From NCBI GenBank assembly GCA_966250015.1, contig CBINFS010000002.1, positions 124,001-188,000 on the forward strand: DNA of 64,000 nt, written 5' to 3'. This DNA is from CBINFS01 sp966250015. GTDB taxonomy: Bacteria > Bacteroidota > Rhodothermia > Rhodothermales > DASSAV01. Shown piece by piece: positions 8,837 through 17,003 of the stretch (position 1 is the stretch's first letter; each line of letters opens with the position of its first letter). The translations under genes were made by a program, and so were the position numbers. The notes beneath the pieces were generated by a model that was given only the letters and a program-made list of their open reading frames with translations, made no database searches and was not told where the DNA came from.

Positions 8837-9679
8837 GTGAACGAACGGGTATTCCGTCCAATTCCAGTGCTCAAGTCGATTCTCCAGTCAATAGGTGATC
8901 TCGGTCGTCGTCTGTTCGGGAGGCGAGAAGGGTCGGACACGCGTGTATCCGAACAGGAGGCGAAGCCGGGGTCGTCAACGGTTTCTCGGGATGCCCTGTC
9001 GACGCTAACGGGCGTTCCCATCCGGGACCTATCGCTTTTCGAGCGTTCACTCACCCATCGGTCCATATTGAGAGGCAGCCCCGACAGCCACCTCGCATCC
9101 AACGAACGGCTCGAGTTTCTCGGGGACGCCGTCCTCGGATTCGTGGTCGCCGAATACCTCTACAATTTCTTTCCGGATAAGGATGAGGGCTTCCTGACCC
9201 GTCTGCGGGCAAAGCTAGTGAACGGGCAGGCGCTCGCCAGCTGCGCGAAGCGGATCGGGCTCGGAAACCACGTCCTGATGAGCGGAAACATGGAGCAGTC
9301 CGGAGGCCGTGAGAACCAGACGATCCTGGCCGACGCATTTGAAGCCGTGATAGGGGCGATCTACCTCGACGCCGGGATGGAAGCCGCAAGCCGGTTCATC
9401 CACAAAAACCTGTTGAGCGAAATCGATCTGGTTGAGCTCGCTGAACGGCACGATAACTACAAGAGCCTGCTGCTCGAACACGCCCAGGCGCAGGGCTGGC
9501 CGCAGCCGGAGTATCGGATCACGATGGAGGAAGGGCCGAGCCACGACAAGGTTTTTACGGTTGAGGTAGTCGTCAAAAACATGCCGTATGGACGGGGAAC
9601 CGCCGGGAGTAAGAAAAAGGCGGAACAGAAAGCGGCGCGTGAGGCGCTCAGGCACCTCCGCAGGGAAGAAACGGCCTGA
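8837..9679 (+). CDS. rnc: Ribonuclease III
   Basis: RNase III cuts double-stranded RNA, chiefly rRNA precursors and structured mRNAs, as a homodimer. The 280-residue product has an extended N terminus (about 50 residues before the catalytic domain). Its signature is NERLEFLGD at 89-97, with metal ligands E93, D97, D166 and E169 (ADAFEAVIGAIYLD). A C-terminal dsRNA-binding domain ends in GTAGSKKKAEQKAAREAL. The start is a GTG at 8837; shorter starts would trim only the extension. In many Bacteroidota rnc follows acpP-fabF, but here those genes are about 47 kb away, so the usual cluster is split. Confidence 0.95.
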   Translation: MNERVFRPIPVLKSILQSIGDLGRRLFGRREGSDTRVSEQEAKPGSSTVSRDALSTLTGVPIRDLSLFERSLTHRSILRGSPDSHLASNERLEFLGDAVLGFVVAEYLYNFFPDKDEGFLTRLRAKLVNGQALASCAKRIGLGNHVLMSGNMEQSGGRENQTILADAFEAVIGAIYLDAGMEAASRFIHKNLLSEIDLVELAERHDNYKSLLLEHAQAQGWPQPEYRITMEEGPSHDKVFTVEVVVKNMPYGRGTAGSKKKAEQKAAREALRHLRREETA

Positions 9680-9728
9680 CCGCCATGCTGTTAGTATGAT
9701 TACGGAAAACTCGGAGTTCGTGTAATTC

Positions 9729-9758
9729 GTCGGAGCACCTGGCTCCGACTTCTTTTTT
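9729..9758 (+). terminator. Rho-independent terminator after rnc
   Basis: A perfect 8-bp stem GTCGGAGC (9729-9736) / GCTCCGAC (9742-9749) with a 5-base loop is followed at once by TTCTTTTTT. It lies 50 bp after the rnc stop and 43 bp before gcvP, separating the two transcripts. Confidence 0.85.
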
Positions 9759-9800
9759 CATACCGCTCTGCGGCGATAAAACCTTTTATCATAAATCTGT

Positions 9801-12671
9801 ATGGCGATCGACTTACGGTATACGGACCGGTTCAAAGACCGGCACATTGGCCCGTCGGAAGAAGAGATTCGAGAGATGCTTGCGGTGCTCGGGGTGTCGT
9901 CGCTCGACGAGCTTATCGAGCAAACGATTCCGGCTTCGATCAGGTTGGAGAAGCCGTTGAACCTCCCACCTGCCCTCAGCGAGCATGAACTGCTCGAAAA
10001 CGTGCTGGACATAGCCCGGAAGAACAGGGTCTACCGCTCCTTCATTGGTATGGGTTACCACGATACGATCACGCCGCCGGTCATCCTGCGAAACGTGTTC
10101 GAAAATCCGGGCTGGTACACCCAGTACACGCCGTATCAGGCGGAGATCTCGCAGGGGCGGCTCGAGGCGCTGCTGACGTTTCAGACGATGGTGGTGGATC
10201 TGACCGGTCTGGAGATCGCCAATGCCTCGCTGCTCGACGAATCGACCGCGGCAGCAGAAGCCATGATGATGCTTCACCGCGTGGCAAAGCAGCCCGAGCG
10301 GAACGTCTTTTTCGTTTCGGAGGCGTGCCACCCGCAGACTATCGAGGTCGTGAAGGCAAGGGCGGTACCGATTGGCGTCGAGGTCGTGGTGGGGAATCAC
10401 GAAACCTTTTCGTTCGATGAACGGGTTTTCGGAGCGCTTTTGCAGTATCCCGCAACCGATGGTGCGCTGTACAATTACCGGTCTTTCTGCGATGACGCGC
10501 ACGAGGCCGGCGCCTACGTGACGGTGGCGGCGGACCTGTTGAGTCTGGCGCTGCTCACGCCGCCCGGAGAGTTTGGAGCGGACGTTGCCGTGGGCAGCAC
10601 CCAGCGCTTCGGTGTGCCCCTCGGCTTCGGCGGACCTCATGCCGCCTACTTTGCCACCCGCGACGCATTCAAACGCCAGACGCCCGGCCGCATCATCGGC
10701 GTTTCGATCGACGCCTCCGGCCGGCAGGCCCTGCGTATGGCTCTCCAAACACGCGAGCAGCACATCAGGCGCGACAAGGCCACCTCGAACATCTGCACCG
10801 CCCAGGTTCTCCTTGCGGTGATGGCCGGAATGTACGCCGTCTATCATGGCCCGGACGGCATCCGGCGCATCGCGACGCGGGTGCACGAGATGACGCGAAT
10901 CCTGGCCGAAGGGCTGACTCGCATGGGCTATCGGCTCCGGCATGCAGATTACTTCGATACGCTACGGGTCGATCTGGACGGTGCCGACGTCGAGGCCATC
11001 CGGGAAGCCGCTGACGCCAACGGCGTCAACCTCCGCCACTTCGAGGACGGCTCGGTCGGGATCGCCCTCGACGAAACCGTCAGCGAGGACGACCTGGAGA
11101 CCCTTTTTGCCATTTTCGAGCCGGAAGGAGGATTCGACTTCAACGTGGAGGACCTTGCGGAAGAGATGACCCCGGGATATCAAGGTCCCCTCGCCCGCAC
11201 GTCGAAATACCTGGAGCATCCGGTTTTTAACAGCTATCACTCCGAAACCGAGATGATGCGGTACCTGCATCGTCTCGCTTCCAAAGATCTCTCGCTGACG
11301 ACGAGCATGATCCCGCTTGGGTCGTGCACGATGAAGCTCAATGCGGCGGCGGAGCTTATGCCGCTCAGGATCCCCATGATCAGCCGATTGCATCCGTTCG
11401 CTCCGCCCGAGCAGGCAGCCGGCTACCGGATTCTCATCGGCCAGCTCGAGCAGTGGCTCGCCGAGATCACGGGATTCGCCGAGGTTTCCGTGCAGCCCAA
11501 CTCTGGTGCAACCGGTGAGTACACCGGTCTGCTCGTGATCCGCGCCTATCACAACAGCAGGGGCGAGGGGCATCGAAACGTCTGCCTGATTCCGGAATCC
11601 GCCCACGGGACGAACCCGGCGAGCGCCGTGATGGCCGGCTTGAAAGTCGTAACCGTAAAAACCGACGAAAACGGCAACGTCGACATCGAGGACCTGAAGC
11701 AAAAAGCCGCGGAGCATCGCGAGAACCTGGCGGCGCTGATGATCACCTATCCATCCACACATGGCGTATTCGAGCAGGAGATCCGGACGATCTGCCAGGT
11801 GATCCACGAAAACGGGGGCCAGGTGTACATGGACGGTGCGAACATGAACGCGCAGGTTGGGCTGTGCCGTCCCGGCGATTTCGGTGCGGACGTTTGCCAC
11901 CTGAACCTGCACAAGACCTTCGCCATTCCGCACGGTGGTGGCGGTCCGGGGGTTGGTCCAATTGCCGTGGCAAAGCACCTTGCTCCGTTCCTTCCCGGCC
12001 ATCCGGTCTCATCGACCGGCGGCAAAAACGCCATTGGTCCCGTCGCAGCCGCTCCCTACGGCAGCGCGAGCATTTTACCGATCTCCTGGGCTTATATCGC
12101 GATGATGGGCCCGGACGGGTTGAAACGGGCCTCGGAAGTCGCTATCCTGAACGCCAACTATCTCGCTGCGCGGCTGAAGGAGCATTACAAGATTCTCTAT
12201 ACGGGGAAGAATGGCCGGGTGGCGCACGAGTTCATCCTGGATCTGCGACCGTTCCAGGACACCGGGATCAACGAACGAGACGTCGCCAAGCGGCTAATGG
12301 ATTACGGCTATCACGCACCAACGGTCTCATTCCCCGTGGCGGGGACGTTGATGATCGAGCCGACTGAGAGCGAGTCGAAAGCAGAGCTCGATCGGTTCAT
12401 CGAGGCGATGATCGCCATCCGTTCGGAAATCCAGGAGGTGCAGCTCGGGACGGCCGATCGGGAACGTAACGTGCTGAAGAATGCACCGCATACGGCGGAA
12501 TTTGTGATAGCGGACGAATGGGAAGAGCCGTATGCACGTGAGAAGGCGGCTTTCCCTGCGAGCTGGTCGCGGGATAACAAATTCTGGCCTTCCGTCCGCC
12601 GCATCAATGACGCGTACGGTGACCGGAACCTAGTCTGTACCTGTCCTCCCACCGAAATGTACGCGCAATGA
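9801..12671 (+). CDS. gcvP: Aminomethyl-transferring glycine dehydrogenase (P-protein)
   Basis: The P-protein is the PLP-dependent decarboxylase of the glycine cleavage system. It takes CO2 from glycine and loads the aminomethyl group onto the lipoyl H-protein. The 956-residue chain is the undivided form, with two homologous halves. The N-terminal half begins DRHIGPSEEEI (about residues 15-25). The PLP-binding lysine is K705 in HLNLHKTFAIPHGGGGPG in the second half. gcvT and gcvH are not adjacent. The last four bases (ATGA, 12668-12671) are shared with the start of the next gene, suggesting translational coupling. Confidence 0.97.
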   Translation: MAIDLRYTDRFKDRHIGPSEEEIREMLAVLGVSSLDELIEQTIPASIRLEKPLNLPPALSEHELLENVLDIARKNRVYRSFIGMGYHDTITPPVILRNVFENPGWYTQYTPYQAEISQGRLEALLTFQTMVVDLTGLEIANASLLDESTAAAEAMMMLHRVAKQPERNVFFVSEACHPQTIEVVKARAVPIGVEVVVGNHETFSFDERVFGALLQYPATDGALYNYRSFCDDAHEAGAYVTVAADLLSLALLTPPGEFGADVAVGSTQRFGVPLGFGGPHAAYFATRDAFKRQTPGRIIGVSIDASGRQALRMALQTREQHIRRDKATSNICTAQVLLAVMAGMYAVYHGPDGIRRIATRVHEMTRILAEGLTRMGYRLRHADYFDTLRVDLDGADVEAIREAADANGVNLRHFEDGSVGIALDETVSEDDLETLFAIFEPEGGFDFNVEDLAEEMTPGYQGPLARTSKYLEHPVFNSYHSETEMMRYLHRLASKDLSLTTSMIPLGSCTMKLNAAAELMPLRIPMISRLHPFAPPEQAAGYRILIGQLEQWLAEITGFAEVSVQPNSGATGEYTGLLVIRAYHNSRGEGHRNVCLIPESAHGTNPASAVMAGLKVVTVKTDENGNVDIEDLKQKAAEHRENLAALMITYPSTHGVFEQEIRTICQVIHENGGQVYMDGANMNAQVGLCRPGDFGADVCHLNLHKTFAIPHGGGGPGVGPIAVAKHLAPFLPGHPVSSTGGKNAIGPVAAAPYGSASILPISWAYIAMMGPDGLKRASEVAILNANYLAARLKEHYKILYTGKNGRVAHEFILDLRPFQDTGINERDVAKRLMDYGYHAPTVSFPVAGTLMIEPTESESKAELDRFIEAMIAIRSEIQEVQLGTADRERNVLKNAPHTAEFVIADEWEEPYAREKAAFPASWSRDNKFWPSVRRINDAYGDRNLVCTCPPTEMYAQ

Positions 12672-14065
12672 AACTCACCTTCTGGGGCGCCGCAAAGACG
12701 GTCACCGGCTCCAAACACCTCGTCGAGCTCGAAAATGGTACGCGTCTGTTGCTGGATTGCGGTCTGACGCAGGGCCGCCGGGCCGAAGCTGACCGATTGA
12801 ATCGTAAGCTGCCTTTCGACGCCCGTACGATCGACGCGGTTCTCCTTTCGCACGCGCACATCGACCACTCCGGCCTGCTGCCAAAGCTTTACAAGGACGG
12901 CTTCCGGGGGCGCATTTATGCGACGCACGCCACACGTGACCTGTGCGGCATCATGTTGATGGACAGCGCGCACATCCAGGAGAAAGACGTCGAGTTCGTA
13001 AACAAGCTCCACAAGCGCCGAGGTGAAAAGCCCGTCGAGCCGCTCTACGAAATGGGTGATGCCGAGGGCGTCCTTCAGCAGTTCATCGGCATCAATTACG
13101 ACCAGTCGTTTTCGCCCGTACCCGGCGTCGAGGTGGTCTATCGCGATGCAGGACACATCCTGGGCTCTGCATCGATGGTCCTCACGGTCAAGGAGAATGG
13201 CAAGACGAAAACGCTTGGCTTCACGGGCGACATCGGCAACAAGGACCGGCCGATTATTCGTGATCCGCAGCCGATGCCCGACTGCGACTACCTGATCAGC
13301 GAATCGACGTATGGCGGCGAAGTCCACGAACCGGCAGATAAAACAAAACATCGGCTCGCCGAAGTCGTTCACCGTACGAGCGCCCGGGGCGGGCGGGTGA
13401 TCATCCCGGCGTTTGCCGTCGGCCGTACCCAGCACGTCGTGCACGCACTCGACCAGTTATTCAACGAGGGCCGACTTCCGCCCATCCCTGTCTTCGTCGA
13501 TAGCCCGCTCGCCGTTAATGCGACGGCCGTATACGTCGCACACCCGGAGTGCTACGATCACGACCTGCTCCGCTACCTGGAGACCGACGAGGACCCGTTC
13601 GGTTTTGAGCGCCTGACGTACATACGCGACGTGGAGAAGTCGAAGGCCCTCAATACCAACCATGTGCCGATGGTCATCATCTCGGCGTCGGGCATGTGCG
13701 AGGCGGGGCGCATCCTGCATCACCTGCGCAACAACATCGAAGACCCGCGCAATACCGTGATGATCGTAGGGTACTGTGCGGACAATACACTCGGTAAGCG
13801 CATCGTCGATCGCCATCCCGTCGTCAGGATCTTTGGCGAGGAGCACCCCGTGCGTGCGGAAGTAGTCGTGATGAACAGCTACTCGGCCCATGCCGACGAA
13901 CCCGGTATGATCGAATTCATCAACAAGCTCGACCGGGGAAAGCTGAAGCAGATCTTCCTCGTTCACGGCGAGCCGCGACGACAGGAAAAGTTCAAGGCGG
14001 CGCTCATCAAAGATGGTTATAACAACGTCGTGATCCCAGACTACGGCGTCACGGTCGATCTCTGA
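12668..14065 (+). CDS. MBL-fold beta-CASP RNA-processing exonuclease
   Basis: A 465-residue metallo-beta-lactamase of the beta-CASP group, whose bacterial and archaeal members are RNA nucleases or cleavage factors. The metal motif HAHIDH is at residues 62-67, with a later ligand in DAGHILGS and GFTGDIG. The beta-CASP motifs follow: A (LISESTYGG), the HAD motif (NSYSAHADE) and the terminal LVHGEP histidine. It has no KH or C-terminal dimer domain as in RNase J, so it belongs to the YSH1/TTHA0252-like type. It overlaps the gcvP stop by four bases. Confidence 0.93.
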   Translation: MKLTFWGAAKTVTGSKHLVELENGTRLLLDCGLTQGRRAEADRLNRKLPFDARTIDAVLLSHAHIDHSGLLPKLYKDGFRGRIYATHATRDLCGIMLMDSAHIQEKDVEFVNKLHKRRGEKPVEPLYEMGDAEGVLQQFIGINYDQSFSPVPGVEVVYRDAGHILGSASMVLTVKENGKTKTLGFTGDIGNKDRPIIRDPQPMPDCDYLISESTYGGEVHEPADKTKHRLAEVVHRTSARGGRVIIPAFAVGRTQHVVHALDQLFNEGRLPPIPVFVDSPLAVNATAVYVAHPECYDHDLLRYLETDEDPFGFERLTYIRDVEKSKALNTNHVPMVIISASGMCEAGRILHHLRNNIEDPRNTVMIVGYCADNTLGKRIVDRHPVVRIFGEEHPVRAEVVVMNSYSAHADEPGMIEFINKLDRGKLKQIFLVHGEPRRQEKFKAALIKDGYNNVVIPDYGVTVDL

Positions 14066-14085
14066 ACGAGGCTGCCACTCATATG

Positions 14086-14127
14086 AAAGGGCGGGAGGCG
14101 TCTTAGATTTGACGTCTCCCGCCCTTT
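14086..14127. terminator. Strong hairpin between convergent genes, probably a two-way terminator
   Basis: A 17-bp stem runs from AAAGGGCGGGAGGCGTC (14086-14102) to GACGTCTCCCGCCCTTT (14111-14127), with one G:T wobble and an 8-base loop. It lies between the stops of the beta-CASP gene and the transglycosylase-like gene, which read toward each other. The A/T tails are built into the stem ends, so it can serve both strands. No long U-tract follows. Confidence 0.65.
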
Positions 14128-14146
14128 CCACATTTAGAAAAGCTGC

Positions 14147-15922
14147 CTATCTATCCAGCTTGCCGGCGTTTCGAGCGGCCACCTCAGCCAGGGTGTCGAA
14201 AGGCTTGGAGGTCCAGATCCGCTCGTGCGTTTCGATGATGTCCAGCTGGGCCAGCCGATAGTGGCTCGGGTTCTCGTTTGCCAGCTCCTTGAATTTGTCC
14301 TTCAGCCGGATCAGTTGCTGCCGGTTGCGTTTGGTGAACCCGAAGCGTTCGACGTCGGCAATGAGCTCGTCGTACTCGCGGTCCCACTCGGTGATTTCGT
14401 GGTAACCGGCGGGAGCATAGGTACTGTGGTCGAAGCGGAACGTGGCAAACCGGTTCAGCACGTCTATTCCCGCGTCTTCGAGCACCTGTGTGGCGCCGAG
14501 CGGGAGGAAAAAGCGGACTTTTGAAGTACCGACCGATGCGACCAACCGGAGGTCGCCCCGCGTCGGAACGCCCTCCCCATCGGACTCGGGCAAATCAATG
14601 TGCGGGTTCAGCTCCCTGAAGAATTCGTACGCGGAGAGGCCCGGGTCCGTCTTGCTCCACGTGAGCCGGTGGCGGTTTTCTTCGAGGGTGCGGAGCAGCT
14701 TGCTGAGCTGGATCTGTTTGCCGGGCAGGAGCTGCACGCGCTCGGCCAGCATCGTTGCGCTGGTGTCGATCGATTCGTCTTCCATCGCACGCAGCGATCC
14801 GTAAACCGACGCGACGTAAGCCCTCGAGTACTGGCCGAAGCTCGATCCGCTCGACACTTCCGGATACCCATCGGTCACCGCCCACACGTACGCATCGACG
14901 ACCGTTGAATTGGGTTTGACGAGCGACCTTGGTTTTTCGAGAAACTGCCGGTAGATCCGGAAGATGTTTCCGGGTCCGGCGTGGTAGGCGGAAATGCCGG
15001 GGATCTCGTGCCCAGCCGCGTTGACGTAGCCTTTCAGGGTCAGGAAGGCGGGCTCCATCGTCAGAAGCGGGTGCCACTCTTCACGGACGTTGATGGGATG
15101 CCCACCCACGGTCCGCAACTGGTAGTGGTATATTCCGTTTTTGCGTAGCAGGTAGGGCATCATCTGATAGCGGCCTCGCGCACCGGCCGACGAGACGCGC
15201 CTGTCCATGTTGAAAGTCTCTACCGTCCCGATCTCGGTCGCGAGCAGGCTCAGGCCGAGGTAACGTGCGAGACGAAGCTCGTATTCGATGAAAGCGCGCT
15301 CGCGTTCCCGGGCTTCGCGCACCTCGTTCGCATGGCCAAATCGAACCGTGATGGCGCCTCGGGGTATGCCCCGGGCGGCGTATTTGTCGATGAGGCGCCG
15401 CATCTCGACGCGCCGCTTTTTGTCGATCTCCTCCCAGTCCCCTTTGCCCGTGCGTTCGTACCTTTCCCGTTCGTCTTCCAACACGAACAGCTCGAGCACC
15501 TCGTTTTTCCGATTGTCGACGACACGGATGGTGAAGTTGTCGTCCACGCTCTGGCGCTGGATGTACAGGTTCAGTAAATCCCGGAAAGCCTCGATTGACT
15601 TGGAGGGGGTAGAGACGGCGTCGCCGAGCAGCCGGCCAGTCGTGTAGGGATGGTAGAGGAAGTCGGGGTGCAGGTCGAGGTCGCGTAACCGGAAGGTGGA
15701 GCCTGCGCCGTCGAGGTCGAGGATGACGGACTCTTCGACGGCCGGGCCGGTGTCCACGGCCTGACGGATCGATTGGGCCGACACGTCAGGCGGCAGCACC
15801 GCCGGGATCGTGAAAAGAAAGACGGCAAGGGTTAATGCGAACGTTCGTAGCAGCCGGCTTCGCGCAAAACCCGCTGCGTTGTTGATTCTCGATACATCCG
15901 ACGAACAGGCACCAAAACTCAT
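14147..15922 (-). CDS. Exported lytic-transglycosylase-like protein (SLT fold)
   Basis: A 591-residue exported protein. The N terminus has a basic stretch and a hydrophobic signal segment (about residues 28-48, ending DVSAQS). The middle shows an SLT-like lysozyme fold: ATEIGTVETFN carries the candidate catalytic Glu, followed by SSAGARGRYQMMP and later ISAYHAGPGNIFRIY. These match family motifs for soluble lytic transglycosylases that cleave peptidoglycan. The C-terminal half (about residues 400-591) has no recognised domain. It starts at an ATG at 15922; a shorter start nearer the signal core is possible. Confidence 0.75.
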   Translation of the reverse strand: MSFGACSSDVSRINNAAGFARSRLLRTFALTLAVFLFTIPAVLPPDVSAQSIRQAVDTGPAVEESVILDLDGAGSTFRLRDLDLHPDFLYHPYTTGRLLGDAVSTPSKSIEAFRDLLNLYIQRQSVDDNFTIRVVDNRKNEVLELFVLEDERERYERTGKGDWEEIDKKRRVEMRRLIDKYAARGIPRGAITVRFGHANEVREARERERAFIEYELRLARYLGLSLLATEIGTVETFNMDRRVSSAGARGRYQMMPYLLRKNGIYHYQLRTVGGHPINVREEWHPLLTMEPAFLTLKGYVNAAGHEIPGISAYHAGPGNIFRIYRQFLEKPRSLVKPNSTVVDAYVWAVTDGYPEVSSGSSFGQYSRAYVASVYGSLRAMEDESIDTSATMLAERVQLLPGKQIQLSKLLRTLEENRHRLTWSKTDPGLSAYEFFRELNPHIDLPESDGEGVPTRGDLRLVASVGTSKVRFFLPLGATQVLEDAGIDVLNRFATFRFDHSTYAPAGYHEITEWDREYDELIADVERFGFTKRNRQQLIRLKDKFKELANENPSHYRLAQLDIIETHERIWTSKPFDTLAEVAARNAGKLDR

Positions 15923-16084
15923 GATCCTCCACTTCGAGAAAGATGGTACAGGGCTACTGCGATAAGGGGATAGTCCTCGGCCAACCTGAAAAAGGGCTTT
16001 CAGATTGGGAGATACAAGATAATTACAAGTACCGCAAGACGTGTGATTCGTTCTCCGATCCGTCTATAATTCTTCAACTTTAGA

Positions 16085-16510
16085 TCAGCGGATCACCGTG
16101 ACCGTGTCGGGTACGACAAAGGCCTCCGGGAAGTCCCGTAAGAGAAGTGTCCGCGCCCGTTCCGCTTCTTCGCGCGTGACGAAGTTTCCTACGCGAATCC
16201 GGTAATACGGAGAGCGCCAGTGTACGTCCACCAGGTTTCGATCGGATTGGAGTCCTTGGGGACGCTGGTTCGGTGAAAGGGATTGCCACCACTCCAGCAC
16301 TTCGGCCTCTTTGGCGCCGGCGTCGTCTCGATCGGTGGTGCTGAAGACCTGAATTTTGAAACCCTGCATCGTCCGTTCGACCGGCCTCGTTTCAGGAGGC
16401 GGTTCCGGGGTTGGGAGCGGGGGAGCTTCCGGCTCCGGCCGGACACTCCGGCACGAGGAGAGACCCAGAACGATCAGACCGAGCAACAGAAAAACGGGCA
16501 ATCGCATCAT
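16085..16510 (-). CDS. SPOR-domain lipoprotein
   Basis: A 141-residue predicted lipoprotein. From the ATG at 16510 the protein begins MMRLPVFLLLGLIVLGLSSC, a clean type II signal ending in a lipobox cysteine. A Pro/Glu-rich linker follows, then a SPOR domain (FKIQVFSTTDRDDAGAKEAE and YYRIRVGNFVTREEAERA). SPOR domains bind denuded peptidoglycan glycan strands, often at the division septum. An ATG 36 bases upstream (16546) would add a charged leader and weaken the signal peptide, so 16510 is preferred. It follows no obvious operon partner. Confidence 0.85.
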   Translation of the reverse strand: MMRLPVFLLLGLIVLGLSSCRSVRPEPEAPPLPTPEPPPETRPVERTMQGFKIQVFSTTDRDDAGAKEAEVLEWWQSLSPNQRPQGLQSDRNLVDVHWRSPYYRIRVGNFVTREEAERARTLLLRDFPEAFVVPDTVTVIR

Positions 16511-16639
16511 AGTGGCATGCACAGGTTTCCTGAACCTATTGGACACGGGAGGATACGCTTATTCACTGCAAGAAGCTGTGAAGTGCTTGCCATTATCCGT
16601 ACGGTTGTTCTACCTTACGTCGTTCTTTCACATACGTCG

Positions 16640-16890
16640 CTGGTTCCCGATCGAAGGGATTAAAAGAGAATCCGGTGCGCCCTTGTCGCAGCAGGCCATC
16701 CAACTGGGTCTGCGCGAACGAGCAATGCCGGAGCTGTACCCGCAACTGTGAACCGTGCCAGAGACTGTACGCCGAAAGGAGGAAGTCACTGCCCTGCAAA
16801 AGGGTGGGAAGGCTTTTTCCGAGGACGTACGGTCCGGTCGTGATAACGACCCGCGCGGTAAGCCAGGAGACCTGCCAGCAGACGTCGGTG
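16640..16890 (+). promoter_or_regulatory. Cobalamin (B12) riboswitch aptamer
   Basis: Conserved elements of the adenosylcobalamin-class aptamer appear in order. GAGAATCCGGTG is at about 16666-16677, GCCGGAGCTGTACCCGCAAC is at 16727-16746, TCACTGCC comes next, GGGAAGGC is at about 16806-16813, and the B12 box AGCCAGGAGACCTGCC is at 16861-16876. It stands in the leader of a TonB-dependent receptor gene with a BtuB-like layout. Binding of B12 would be expected to favour the downstream terminator/sequestering hairpin and turn the uptake operon off. Exact ends are approximate. Confidence 0.93.
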
Positions 16891-16968
16891 CCGGATACCT
16901 CCGGGAATAGAGGGCCCGTACACACTTGACCCCTGTGCCTCGCAGTAGTGGCACAGGCATCAGGCGTA

Positions 16969-17003
16969 CCCCGGGTCCTCGCATTGAGGTCTGGGGCTTT
17001 TTT
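16969..17003 (+). terminator. Riboswitch expression platform: terminator abutting the btuB start
   Basis: CCCC (16969-16972) pairs with GGGG (16993-16996), and CCTC (16977-16980) with GAGG (16986-16989), joined by G:C and G:T pairs with one bulge. The loop is GCATT. TTTTTT (16998-17003) follows and touches the ATG at 17004. The GAGG and GGGG on the 3' arm are also the only Shine-Dalgarno-like bases for this start. The hairpin could therefore end transcription and hide the ribosome site. A separate 8-bp hairpin (CCTGTGCC 16932-16939 / GGCACAGG 16950-16957) lies just upstream. Confidence 0.75.

Noticed and set aside
10962..12002. 346-codon frame antisense to gcvP
   Set aside because: No family features; gcvP on the plus strand carries the PLP lysine motif in this stretch.
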